Of a stretch of 41,834 nucleotides of DNA, positions 8,656 to 16,653 are shown one piece after another (position 1 is the stretch's first letter; each line of letters begins with the position of its first letter). The stretch is taken from assembly GCA_028284885.1 (NCBI GenBank), contig JANQQW010000175.1, positions 1-41,834 on the forward strand, in the 5' to 3' direction. This DNA comes from Planctomycetaceae bacterium (GTDB lineage Bacteria; Planctomycetota; Planctomycetia; Planctomycetales; Planctomycetaceae). A program made the position numbers and the translations under genes. Under the pieces are notes generated by a model that worked only from the letters and a program-made list of their open reading frames with translations, ran no database searches and was not told where the DNA came from.

Positions 8656-8776
8656 CCACGACGGACCGCGACCCGGCGTCGGGCACCCCGGCCCCGACCT
8701 CGCGACGACCGTGAACGGACACGACGACGCACGGCGGCACCACGACGGACAACCTGACGAACGACGAGTGCGTGAC

Positions 8777-9973
8777 ATGCCGCGCGAGGACATCGGAATC
8801 TGGCTGATCGGGGCGTGGGGCGGCGTCTCCACGACGGTCGCCGTCGGGCTGGCTGCCCTGCGACACGGCCTGACGAACGAGGTCGGTCTCGTCACCGGCC
8901 GTCCTCCCTTCGACGGACTCGACCTTGCCGCGTGGGACCGCTTCACCGTCGGCGGCCACGAGATTCGCGAGACCGACTTCGCGACCGAGGCGAGGAAGCT
9001 GCACGACGACTCCCGCGTCTTCTCGCACTCCCTGCTCGAAGGCGTCGCGGAGTCGCTGGCCGAGTTCGACCGGAACGTCCGCCCCGGCACACTGGTCAAC
9101 GTCGGCAGCACCATCGAGGGGCTCGCCGGGCCGAAGGCCGAGGCGACCCGTGGCGAGAAGCCGAGCGTCGCCGTCGAGCGAATCGTCGCCGACCTGGACG
9201 CCTTCCGCAGCGACAACGACCTGTCTCACGTGGTCGTCGTGAATCTCGCGTCGACGGAGCCGCCGCAGGCCGTCGACGTGCCCGAGTCGTGGGCCGAACT
9301 CTCGACGCTGATCGCCGACTCGAACGCGTCTCCCGTGCCGGCGAGTTCGCTGTACGCCGTCGCCGCCATGCAGGCCGGCTGCGACTACGTCAACTTCACT
9401 CCGTCCGTCGGCTCGGACCTGCCGGCGATCGACGAGTACGCGAGGCAGCAGGGCGTCGTCCACTGCGGCCGCGACGGCAAGACCGGCGAGACGCTGTTGA
9501 AGTCCGTCCTCGCCCCCATGTTCGCCGCCCGCAACCTCGAGGTCATGAGCTGGGTCGGCCACAACATCTTCGGCAACATGGACGGACAGGTCCTCGACGA
9601 CCCGGTCAACAAGGCGACCAAGGTCCGCTCCAAGAGCCACCTGCTGGACGACATCCTCGGCTACTCGACCCAGTCGCACGTCAGCATCGAGTACATCAAG
9701 TCCCTCGGCGACTGGAAGACGGCGTGGGACCACGTGCACTTCCGCGGCTTCCTCGACACGCCGATGGTCATGTCCTTCACCTGGCAGGGCTGCGACTCGA
9801 TCCTCGCCGCCCCGCTGGTGCTGGACCTCGTCCGACTGACCGAACTCGCCCACCGCCGCGGCGAGACCGGCACGCTCGACGCCCTCGCCAGCTTCTTCAA
9901 GAGCCCCATGGGCAGCGAGGAACCGAAGTTCGCCGAGCAGTTCGCGAAGCTGCTGGAGTGGGCGAGCCGCTAG
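8777..9973 (+). CDS. ino1: myo-inositol-1-phosphate synthase
   Basis: This is a 398-residue cytoplasmic enzyme that converts glucose 6-phosphate to myo-inositol 1-phosphate using NAD. The ATG at 8777 is chosen because it places the Rossmann segment (IGIWLIGAWGGVSTT) at the N-terminus; the frame is open further upstream to a GTG at 8711, but that extension is low-complexity His/Arg/Asp sequence. Family landmarks include VVVNLASTEPP, an ASSLYAVAAMQAG helix, YVNFTPS, the active-site GKTGETLLKSVLAPMFAARN and WVGHNIFGN segments, and the C-terminal TWQGCDSILAAPLVLDL. It follows the phosphohexomutase gene, which can supply its hexose phosphate substrate. Inositol phosphate could feed phosphatidylinositol or a compatible solute; the window does not say which. 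Confidence 0.92.
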   Translation: MPREDIGIWLIGAWGGVSTTVAVGLAALRHGLTNEVGLVTGRPPFDGLDLAAWDRFTVGGHEIRETDFATEARKLHDDSRVFSHSLLEGVAESLAEFDRNVRPGTLVNVGSTIEGLAGPKAEATRGEKPSVAVERIVADLDAFRSDNDLSHVVVVNLASTEPPQAVDVPESWAELSTLIADSNASPVPASSLYAVAAMQAGCDYVNFTPSVGSDLPAIDEYARQQGVVHCGRDGKTGETLLKSVLAPMFAARNLEVMSWVGHNIFGNMDGQVLDDPVNKATKVRSKSHLLDDILGYSTQSHVSIEYIKSLGDWKTAWDHVHFRGFLDTPMVMSFTWQGCDSILAAPLVLDLVRLTELAHRRGETGTLDALASFFKSPMGSEEPKFAEQFAKLLEWASR

Positions 9974-9983
9974 GTCAGAACCG

Positions 9984-10057
9984 TTGAACCGCGGATCTCG
10001 CTGATAGCGCGGACTACTGACAGAACATCCGCGGTATCCGTGCTGTCCGCGGTTCAA
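9984..10057. repeat. REP-like palindrome between ino1 and leuB
   Basis: A perfect 12-bp inverted repeat, TTGAACCGCGGA (9984-9995) and TCCGCGGTTCAA (10046-10057), encloses GC-rich sequence with further CGCGG/CCGCG complementarity. It starts 10 bp after the ino1 stop codon and ends 28 bp before the leuB start. There is no T-run, so it looks like a dispersed repetitive extragenic palindrome rather than a simple terminator, although either could stabilise the 3' end of the transcript. Confidence 0.7.
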
Positions 10058-10085
10058 GAGAACGCAGACTCAGAAAGCCGCTTCG

Positions 10086-11159
10086 ATGGACGTCAAGCTC
10101 GTACTGCTGCCCGGGGACGGGATCGGACCGGAGATCGTCGCCGAGGCGCGGCGGGTGCTCGAGGCCGTGGCGACACGGTTCGGCCACGCGTTCACGTTCG
10201 AGGAACACCTGATGGGCGGGTGTGCCATCGACGCGACCGGCGACCCGCTCCCGCCCGAGACCCTGGCCGCCTGCCAGGCGTCTGATGGCGTGCTGCTGGG
10301 GGCGGTCGGCGGACCGAAGTGGGACGACCCGACCGCCAAGACCCGGCCCGAGAAGGGACTCCTTGCCATCCGCAAGGAAATGGGCCTGTTCGCGAACCTC
10401 CGACCCATCACGTCCTTCCCCGAGATGCTCGACGCCTCGCCGCTCAAACGGGAGATCGTCGAGGGGGTCGACGTCCTCTTCCTCCGCGAACTCACCGGCG
10501 GCATCTACTTCGGCGAGTCCGGCACCGGGGAACGGGACGGCCACGAGCTCGCCTACTCGACCATGGTCTACGACGAGTCCGAGATCGTCCGCATCGTCCG
10601 GCTCGCCGCGACGGCCGCCATGGGCCGCGGGAAGAAGCTCACGTCGGTCGACAAGGCGAACGTCCTCGAGTGCTCGCGGCTGTGGCGACGCGTCACCGAG
10701 AAGGTGGTGAAGGAGGAGTTCCCCGAGGTCACGCTGGAGCACGTCCTCGTCGACGCGATGGCGATGCACCTGATCTCGCGGCCGAAGGACTTCGACGTGG
10801 TCGTCACCGGCAACATGTTCGGCGACATCCTCACCGACGAGGCCTCGATGCTGCCCGGCTCGCTCGGCATGCTGCCGTCCGCGTCGCTCGGCTCGTCTGG
10901 CCCCGGTCTCTACGAGCCGATCCACGGTTCCGCTCCGGACATCGCCGGCAAGGGAGTCGCCAACCCGCTCGCCACCATCCTCGCCGCCGCCATGCTGCTC
11001 CGGCACTCGCTGCACCTCGAGGAGGAGGCGACCGCGGTCGAGGCGGCCGTCCGCGCGGTCGTCGCGGCCGGTCACCGCACGGCCGACGTCGCCGCCGGCG
11101 GGGCGAGCATCGGAACGGCCGAGATGGGCGAGAAAGTGCTGGAGGCGCTGGCGGCCTGA
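10086..11159 (+). CDS. leuB: 3-isopropylmalate dehydrogenase
   Basis: This 357-residue enzyme oxidatively decarboxylates 3-isopropylmalate to 2-oxoisocaproate with NAD in leucine synthesis. The start is [18 protein letters not shown], the standard LeuB N-terminus. Substrate- and metal-binding landmarks include [22 protein letters not shown] (the LTGGIYFG loop separates LeuB from isocitrate dehydrogenase), [10 protein letters not shown] and the Asp-containing [16 protein letters not shown]. The NAD loop is [15 protein letters not shown], with the Asp typical of NAD rather than NADP use. Length matches the family. No leuA, leuC or leuD is adjacent, so the leucine pathway is split across the genome here. 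The next gene on the same strand is 99 bp downstream. Confidence 0.96.
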   Translation: MDVKLVLLPGDGIGPEIVAEARRVLEAVATRFGHAFTFEEHLMGGCAIDATGDPLPPETLAACQASDGVLLGAVGGPKWDDPTAKTRPEKGLLAIRKEMGLFANLRPITSFPEMLDASPLKREIVEGVDVLFLRELTGGIYFGESGTGERDGHELAYSTMVYDESEIVRIVRLAATAAMGRGKKLTSVDKANVLECSRLWRRVTEKVVKEEFPEVTLEHVLVDAMAMHLISRPKDFDVVVTGNMFGDILTDEASMLPGSLGMLPSASLGSSGPGLYEPIHGSAPDIAGKGVANPLATILAAAMLLRHSLHLEEEATAVEAAVRAVVAAGHRTADVAAGGASIGTAEMGEKVLEALAA

Positions 11160-11258
11160 AGCCCGCCGCTTCCCTTTCCTCGTCGTTCCGTGTATCCCCT
11201 TGTTCCGCGTTCGGTCCGCCGAGCGTCCAACGAAGTCACCAGGTGAAGCGAGGACACG

Positions 11259-12335
11259 ATGGCCATCGGATTCGGAATCGTCGGCTGTGGAATGATCAGC
11301 CGGTTTCACGCCAAGGCGATCGAGAGCATTCGCGGCGCGGAGATCGTCGCCTGCTTCGACAACTACGCCCCGGGCGCCGAGAAGTACGCCGAGGAGATCG
11401 GCTGCACGGCCTACACCGACCTCGACGAGATGCTGGCCGACGAACGGGTGAACGTCGTCAACGTCTGCACGCCGAGCGGCGCGCACATGGAGCCGGCCGT
11501 GGCCGCCGCGAACGCCGGGAAACACGTCGTCGTCGAGAAGCCGCTGGAGATCACGCTCAAGCGGTGCGACAAGATCATCGCCGCCTGCCGCAAGAACAAG
11601 GTGAAGCTCTGCACGATCTTCCCGTCGCGGTTCAACCCGACGATGATCGAGGTCAAGCGGGCGATCGACGAGGGCCGCTTCGGCCAACTCACCCTCGGCG
11701 ACGCCTACGTGAAGTGGTGGCGGACCCAGGAGTACTACGACAGCGGGGCCTGGCGGGGCACGTGGGCACTCGACGGCGGCGGCGCCTACATGAACCAGGG
11801 TGTCCACAACGTCGACCTGCTGTACTCCTTCATGGGGGACGTCGAGGAGGTGACGGGACACGTCGGCACGCTGGCCCACACCGGCATCGAGGTCGAGGAC
11901 ACCGGCGTCGCGACGCTGAAGTTCAAGAACGGGGCCCTCGGCGTCATCGAGGCGACGACGTCCGCATGGCCGGGTCTGCTCAAGACGATCGAGATCCACG
12001 GCACCTGGGGAACGGTCGTCGTCGAGGAGGAGGAGATCCACAAGTGGGACTTCGCGAAGAAGTCGCCGCGCGACCGCAGCATCACGCAGAAGTACGGCAA
12101 GGGCAGCTCCACGAGCGGCGGCGCGGCCGATCCGTCCGCCATCTCGTTCGAGGGACACGCCCGGCAGCTGAAGGACTTCATCAAGGCGATCCAGAACAAC
12201 ACGAAGCCGGCCGTCGACGGCGAGGAGGGCCGCAAGTCGGTCGAGATCATCCTCGCCATCTACAAGGCCGCTTGGACGGGCAAGACCGTCAAGCTGCCGC
12301 TGAAGAGCGACCCGAAGATCCCGAACAAGAAGTGA
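11259..12335 (+). CDS. Gfo/Idh/MocA family NAD(P)-dependent oxidoreductase
   Basis: The 358-residue product starts from an ATG at 11259, with a GAGG-like site (GCGAGGACACG) just upstream. The N-terminal Rossmann fold (IGFGIVGCGMISRFHAKAI) and the EKPLE motif (the conserved EKP Lys) define the family. The C-terminal domain has the typical GGGAYMNQGVHNVDLL stretch holding the catalytic His. No Tat or Sec signal is present, so it should be cytoplasmic, unlike many planctomycete paralogs. Substrates in this family include inositols, sugars and sugar acids. The nearby inositol-phosphate synthase gene hints at inositol or sugar chemistry but does not establish it. The C-terminus is Lys-rich. Confidence 0.92.
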   Translation: MAIGFGIVGCGMISRFHAKAIESIRGAEIVACFDNYAPGAEKYAEEIGCTAYTDLDEMLADERVNVVNVCTPSGAHMEPAVAAANAGKHVVVEKPLEITLKRCDKIIAACRKNKVKLCTIFPSRFNPTMIEVKRAIDEGRFGQLTLGDAYVKWWRTQEYYDSGAWRGTWALDGGGAYMNQGVHNVDLLYSFMGDVEEVTGHVGTLAHTGIEVEDTGVATLKFKNGALGVIEATTSAWPGLLKTIEIHGTWGTVVVEEEEIHKWDFAKKSPRDRSITQKYGKGSSTSGGAADPSAISFEGHARQLKDFIKAIQNNTKPAVDGEEGRKSVEIILAIYKAAWTGKTVKLPLKSDPKIPNKK

Positions 12336-12756
12336 CGACGGCAGCTCTCGCCGAGCACGCCACCGCTGTACGGGCCGGACTCCGTGCCGGCCCTGCGGGT
12401 GGCCCGTGGAGAAGCGCTGGGTCGCTGAGACGCTGTTCACAACCGGACACGTGGCGCACGCTTCCAGCGTGCGATGACGCGTGCCACGCAGATCGACGCG
12501 GCACGCTGGAAGCGTGCCCCACGTTCTGAAGCAGCTTCTCGTTCGGATCCAACCGACGACGGCACCGCTTCAACTCGTGGGTGCCTGCTTTCCGCCGCAG
12601 CACGCAGGTACGGCACGGAGTCCGTCCCCTCCAGGTGGTCGCCGTCCTTCGCGCGCCAACCGCTCAAGTCCGGCCGCTCGGGTGGTCGATGATCGACGAG
12701 GGCTGCGCCGAGGGATCGGCGGAGCCGGATCTCGATACACTTCGCGACGAGACAGC
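12336..12756. other. 421-bp intergenic region with REP-like repeat
   Basis: The gap between the Gfo/Idh/MocA gene and the 168-aa gene contains the inverted repeat at 12451-12522 listed separately. The rest is less codon-like than its surroundings; frames open through it encode only Arg/Ser/Pro-rich nonsense. The promoter for the 168-aa gene probably lies in its last 150 bases, but no consensus boxes can be assigned. Confidence 0.55.
12451..12522. repeat. REP-like inverted repeat with self-complementary ACGCT-TCC-AGCGT cores
   Basis: Arms at 12451-12472 and 12501-12522 are reverse complements with one mismatch in 22. Each arm contains the small palindrome ACGCTTCCAGCGT (or its complement ACGCTGGAAGCGT), so the element can fold both locally and as one long hairpin with a 28-base loop. 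It is non-coding and sits about 115 bp after the Gfo/Idh/MocA stop codon. Confidence 0.75.
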
Positions 12757-13263
12757 ATGGGTCAGGGACGGACGGAACGACTGCACCTCGGATTTCTCGC
12801 GGCCGTCGAACTGGAGGGCCGCGGCCATGTGGGAGGGTTGCTGGTCACCAACCACCTCGGGCGGCCGCTCGAGTTCCAGTGCACCACGCCGGTCAAGCCG
12901 AACCGCACGCAGGAGCTGCTCTACGGACCGACGCTGCGAGCGTACCTGCTGGGCGAGTTGCTCGGCGGCACACTCGTCGAACGAACCAGCGTGAAAGCCG
13001 ACCTGCTGCTGGTCGAGGACGACGACCAGCTGGGCGTCGCCGAGACGACCGACGTGCCGGTCGCCCGACTGCTGACCGACGACGACCCGGTCGAGCCGTC
13101 CGAAACCGTCCGCCTCGGCAACCAGTTGCTCGTCCCGGCGAGCGGCGTCGATGCGGCCGCCCTCGAGAAGCTCGCCGGCCCACTCCCCGCCGAGGCCAGT
13201 CTCGCTGAACCGTTCGACCGAGTCCGCGAGGCCCTCAGGGAGACGATGCGCGCCGCCGCGTGA
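12757..13263 (+). CDS. conserved-looking protein of unknown function, 168 aa, paired with SNF2 helicase
   Basis: The product is 168 residues from an ATG at 12757 ([20 protein letters not shown]); the ATG choice is based on where codon-like sequence begins. Features include a beta-rich N-terminal half ([20 protein letters not shown]), then [18 protein letters not shown] and a run of acidic residues ([11 protein letters not shown]). There is no signal peptide, membrane segment or metal-binding Cys cluster. I recognise no named domain. It precedes the SNF2 helicase gene on the same strand and the two are separated only by a 207-bp repeat element, so they may be co-transcribed. Confidence 0.7.
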   Translation: MGQGRTERLHLGFLAAVELEGRGHVGGLLVTNHLGRPLEFQCTTPVKPNRTQELLYGPTLRAYLLGELLGGTLVERTSVKADLLLVEDDDQLGVAETTDVPVARLLTDDDPVEPSETVRLGNQLLVPASGVDAAALEKLAGPLPAEASLAEPFDRVREALRETMRAAA

Positions 13264-13470
13264 CCGGCGAGCGGGGGGTATCAGCCCCCTGTTGGCCCGA
13301 CCGAGCATTCAGCATTCCCATCAACGAACGAGTCACAACCCGGAACGCGGGCGTCTCGCCCGCGAACGCAGTCGATCGACGTTCGTGCGGGCGAGACGCC
13401 CGCGCTCCGAGTGAGGCGATCGTCGGGACAATTGGACCTCAACAGGGGGCTCACGCCCCCCGCTCGCCGG
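13264..13470. repeat. nested inverted-repeat element between 168-aa gene and SNF2 gene
   Basis: Outer arms at 13264-13293 and 13441-13470 are reverse complements with three mismatches in 30 (CCGGCGAGCGGGGGG... against ...CCCCCCGCTCGCCGG). An inner pair at about 13341-13368 and 13380-13409 contains GCGGGCGTCTCGCCCGC and its near complement. The element starts on the base after the TGA of the upstream gene and ends eight bases before the ATG of the SNF2 gene, filling the whole intergenic space. The layout resembles a REP doublet or small MITE-like unit; no target-site duplication is evident. Confidence 0.8.
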
Positions 13471-13478
13471 GAACACAC

Positions 13479-15335
13479 ATGGACGTGCCGACCCGATCGA
13501 TCGACGTCGATCTGAGCCGCCCGGACGGAGCTGTGGTCGATCTCGCCGTCACGACGGCCGTCTACGCGAGCGGCCTGAACGGGGCGCTCCGTCGGCCGAC
13601 GCGATTCGACACGTCGCCGACGCCGCTGCTCGGCAAGCCGGGTTTCGTACCGGCTTGGAAGCCGTACTTCCCGAAGCCGAAGGTCGTCGGCCTCGTCTTC
13701 CCGCCGGGCGTCGAGTTCCTGCCGCCCAAGGAGGAGAAGGAGGACCGGGAGAAGCCGGAACTCAAGTCGATCCGTCCCCCCGGCTCCGAGGACGAAACCG
13801 ACGAGTCCGGCAGTCGGCCGAAGAAGAGGCCGACGCGAATCGCCCCGCCGCCGGACGCACTCTCGCTGGAGGACCGCCTCTTCTACCTGCTGCAGCCGCC
13901 GTTGCAGAGTTGGCTGCAAGGGCAGGAACTCGTCATGCCGTTCGAGCCGTTCCCCTACCAGTACGAGGGGATCGCGTGGATGTTCTCGCAGAAGTCCGCG
14001 CTGCTGGCCGACGAGATGGGGCTCGGCAAGACGATGCAGACCATCACGGCGGTCCGGCTGCTGCTGCGGAGCGGCCAGGTGCGCAGCATCCTGCTCGTCG
14101 CGCCGAAACCGCTGATCCCCAACTGGCAACGCGAGTTCGCCCTGTGGGCCCCGGAGCTGCCGATCACCACGCTGGAGGGGGACACGAAGCGGCGGAAGAT
14201 GATCTGGTCGATGCCCGGCCTGCCGATCCTGCTCGCCAACTACGAACTCGTCGTCCGGGACTTCCAGAACCTCGACGAGGAGGACCGGCCGAAGTTCGAT
14301 CTCGTGGTGCTCGACGAGGCCCAGCGGATCAAGAACCGCGACTCGCTGACGTCGGAGACCATCCGCGACATCGGCCGCAAGCGGAGTTGGGCCCTCACGG
14401 GGACGCCGATCGAGAACCGGCCCGAGGAACTCGCCTCGCTGTACGAGTACATGGGCGTCGTCCCGCCGCGCGGCACGCCGGACCTGCGTCAGCTTCGCCG
14501 ACTCAGCGAGGTCTACGTGCTTCGTCGCACGAAGAACCTCGTGATGACCGACTTGCCGCCGCGGCTCGACCGGGACGAGTATCTCGAACTCAACCCGGCC
14601 CAGCAGCACGCCTACGAGCAGGCCGAGAAGGACGGCGTGATCCACCTCAACGAACTCGGCGAGTCGATCTCCGTCCAGCACGTGTTCGAACTCGTGCTGC
14701 GGCTGAAGCAGATCACGAACTTCGACCCGCTGACCGGCCAGTCGGCGAAGCTCGACCGCCTGGCCGCCGACATGGAGGAGATCGCGGCCTCCGGCGGGAA
14801 GGCGATCCTGTTCAGTCAGTGGACGAAGTGCATCGACTGGATCAAGAAGGAGATGGACGAACGCGTGCCCGACTGCGGCACCCTCGTCTACCACGGCGGC
14901 GTGCCGACCAGGAAACGCGAGCCGATCCTCAGTCAGTTCAAGGAGGACCCGAGCTCGAACCTGCTGCTGATGAGCTACGGCACCGGGGCCGTCGGCCTGA
15001 ACCTGCAGTTCGCCGGGTACGTCTTCCTGTTCGACCGCTGGTGGAACCCGGCCGTCGAGGACCAGGCGATCAACCGCGCTCATCGCATCGGGGCGACCGC
15101 GTCGCAGATCATCGTCTCGAAGTTCATCTGCAAGAACACGATCGAGGAGCGGATCGACCGCGTCCTCGCACAGAAGCGGGAGCTGTTCGAGGCCGTGATG
15201 GGCGACCCCGACGACTCGAACGCGACGCTCAGCATGAACGCCAGCGAGATCTTCGGCCTGTTCGACATGAAGGCCCCGGCCGCGAAGGGGACCAAGTCGA
15301 TCGGGCCGAAGGCCCCGGACCGAGAGGCCGCGTGA
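13479..15335 (+). CDS. SNF2-family DEAD/DEAH helicase (Swi2/Snf2 ATPase)
   Basis: The ATG at 13479 gives a 618-residue protein; the frame is open upstream to 13260, but that part is repeat sequence. A basic/acidic linker occupies residues about 80-125. Snf2 motifs follow in order: motif [12 protein letters not shown] (K184, T185), Ia LLVAPKPL, motif [13 protein letters not shown] (DEAQ box, D279-Q282), motif [13 protein letters not shown], then the C-terminal RecA lobe with AILFSQWT, motif [12 protein letters not shown] and motif [13 protein letters not shown]. These proteins translocate on double-stranded DNA to remodel protein-DNA complexes. It is shorter than the RapA/HepA type (about 950 aa) and lacks the N-terminal SWIM zinc finger of many bacterial Snf2 proteins. 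No nuclease or methylase gene is nearby, so a defence role is not supported. Confidence 0.95.
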   Translation: MDVPTRSIDVDLSRPDGAVVDLAVTTAVYASGLNGALRRPTRFDTSPTPLLGKPGFVPAWKPYFPKPKVVGLVFPPGVEFLPPKEEKEDREKPELKSIRPPGSEDETDESGSRPKKRPTRIAPPPDALSLEDRLFYLLQPPLQSWLQGQELVMPFEPFPYQYEGIAWMFSQKSALLADEMGLGKTMQTITAVRLLLRSGQVRSILLVAPKPLIPNWQREFALWAPELPITTLEGDTKRRKMIWSMPGLPILLANYELVVRDFQNLDEEDRPKFDLVVLDEAQRIKNRDSLTSETIRDIGRKRSWALTGTPIENRPEELASLYEYMGVVPPRGTPDLRQLRRLSEVYVLRRTKNLVMTDLPPRLDRDEYLELNPAQQHAYEQAEKDGVIHLNELGESISVQHVFELVLRLKQITNFDPLTGQSAKLDRLAADMEEIAASGGKAILFSQWTKCIDWIKKEMDERVPDCGTLVYHGGVPTRKREPILSQFKEDPSSNLLLMSYGTGAVGLNLQFAGYVFLFDRWWNPAVEDQAINRAHRIGATASQIIVSKFICKNTIEERIDRVLAQKRELFEAVMGDPDDSNATLSMNASEIFGLFDMKAPAAKGTKSIGPKAPDREAA

Positions 15336-15392
15336 TCCGCACCGGCCGTTCTCACGTTACACTGTCGAAGCGTCCTCTCGCGGAGCCTCCGA

Positions 15393-15827
15393 TTGCAAGA
15401 CGATCCGTCCTCGCCGCGACCAGCCGATCCCTCGACTCCCCCCACGCCAGCGGCGGCGCGATTCGTCGCGGGCACGTTCGGCTTCGCCTTCCTCGGGATC
15501 GGCGTGAGCGTGATCGTGTTCCTGTGGAGCCAGCCGTTCGGCGAGTTCGGCGCGCCGCCCCTGTTCTTCCGGGTGTTCGGATCACTCGTCGCGTTGCCGT
15601 TCGTCGCGATCGGCGGTACCGCGGCCTACAACGCGGTCACGGGGAAGTCGGTCGGTCTCGCTGGACCGGGGAAGGCCTCGGCGAAGGGCAGCCCGACCGG
15701 CGTCGGCTACCAGTGCCCCAGTTGCGGGGCCCCGCTGCCGTCCGATGCCGAAGTCTCGCCGCACGGCGACGTGAAGTGCAGTCACTGCAATCGCTGGTTC
15801 AACGTGCACGGGGCATCTCCTGTGTGA
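15393..15827 (+). CDS. membrane protein with C-terminal zinc ribbon (144 aa)
   Basis: The 144-residue product uses a TTG start at 15393, supported by GGAG seven bases upstream; no ATG or GTG is available before the first membrane segment. A Pro-rich N-terminus is followed by two hydrophobic segments (FGFAFLGIGVSVIVFLW and FGSLVALPFVAIGGTAA), then a short linker and two Cys pairs (CPSCG and CSHCN) separated by about 20 residues, which fit a zinc ribbon. The topology would place the ribbon in the cytoplasm if both segments span. Function is unknown. It follows the SNF2 gene by 57 bp on the same strand and could be read through from it. Confidence 0.75.
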   Translation: MQDDPSSPRPADPSTPPTPAAARFVAGTFGFAFLGIGVSVIVFLWSQPFGEFGAPPLFFRVFGSLVALPFVAIGGTAAYNAVTGKSVGLAGPGKASAKGSPTGVGYQCPSCGAPLPSDAEVSPHGDVKCSHCNRWFNVHGASPV

Positions 15828-15891
15828 GGCCGGTCGCGTCGACTGCGAGTGAGTGGGCTCGACTCCGAGCGGGCTCCCGCGAGTGCGTTCG

Positions 15892-16653
15892 TCAGGACTC
15901 GGGCGGCGTCCAGATTGCTCCCTCGACGTCGCCCGTGCCCTCCATGCGTTCCAGCGAAGCGCGGTGTTGGTCCATCACGAGGGCCGAGACGGCGGCGTCG
16001 AAGGCGTCCTCCGAGCTGGCGGCGAGACCGCGGGCCTCGACGTCGCCGAGCCGTTTCCGGACGTAGGCCCGGCGGTCGAAGAAGCTGCTCTTGTTGACCG
16101 GGCCGGTCAGCAGTCGTGGGTAGATCTCGAAGGCCGTCCGGTCGCCCGACGCGTGGAAGGGCCAGATCGACCAGCCGGCCCCGCCGAGCCGTGCGAGCAT
16201 CGGCATCCCCCGAATCGAACCCGTCCCCACGGCCCCCGCGCCACCAACCTGGAAGACCGACTTGGGTTGACGGGCGCAGACCGTCTCCATCGCTCGGAAC
16301 GCCGGCCGGTCGGGGTCGTTGGGCGGTCGCTTCCGACCCGGGCGGCCCCAGAACGGAGGCGGGCACTCGGCGAGCCAACGCTCCCCCTCCTTCGCCGTGA
16401 CCTCCCAGACGGCTTCGACACTGCGGGCTCCGTGTTCGTCCGTGAACCACCGCGGGAACGAGAAGGCGAAGTCGAGTCCGACGACGACCGGCCCGTCCAT
16501 CGCCAGCAACTCCCGCTCGACGTCAGCCCGGGTGATCGGCTCGAGTCGGACGATCTCGCCGTCGCGTGCCTCGGCGATCCACGTCTTGTCGACGGGGTCG
16601 CGCGCGTCCCCGGACCAGTCGATCGCGATGGTACGGAGCGTCGGAGCGGTCAC
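15892..16653 (-). CDS. DUF429-like protein (RNase H-fold predicted nuclease)
   Basis: The product is 253 residues. The start GTG at 16653 overlaps the TGA of the upstream PQQ-type gene by four bases (GTGA), which indicates translational coupling. The N-terminus TIAIDWSGD and the later VVVGLDFAFSFP resemble the first strands and acidic residues of DUF429/RNase H-like proteins; downstream are FEIYPRLLTGP and a DAFDAAVSALVM helix with the expected acidic residues. No signal peptide is present, so it should be cytoplasmic even though its operon partner is exported. Enzymatic activity in this family is predicted, not generally shown. The family assignment is from motif pattern only. Confidence 0.7.
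   Translation of the reverse strand: MTAPTLRTIAIDWSGDARDPVDKTWIAEARDGEIVRLEPITRADVERELLAMDGPVVVGLDFAFSFPRWFTDEHGARSVEAVWEVTAKEGERWLAECPPPFWGRPGRKRPPNDPDRPAFRAMETVCARQPKSVFQVGGAGAVGTGSIRGMPMLARLGGAGWSIWPFHASGDRTAFEIYPRLLTGPVNKSSFFDRRAYVRKRLGDVEARGLAASSEDAFDAAVSALVMDQHRASLERMEGTGDVEGAIWTPPES

Noticed and set aside
12474..12692. Small open frames in the region 12336-12756
   Set aside because: They run through the REP-like repeat and give Arg/Ser-rich sequences without codon bias or start signals.
13260..13478. Possible N-terminal extension of the SNF2 protein from a GTG at 13260
   Set aside because: The extension is translated from the inverted-repeat element and overlaps the stop of the upstream gene; the ATG at 13479 follows the element directly.
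13479..15335. SNF2 helicase as the core of a phage-defence island
   Set aside because: No nuclease, methylase or other defence gene lies nearby; neighbours are metabolic or unknown.
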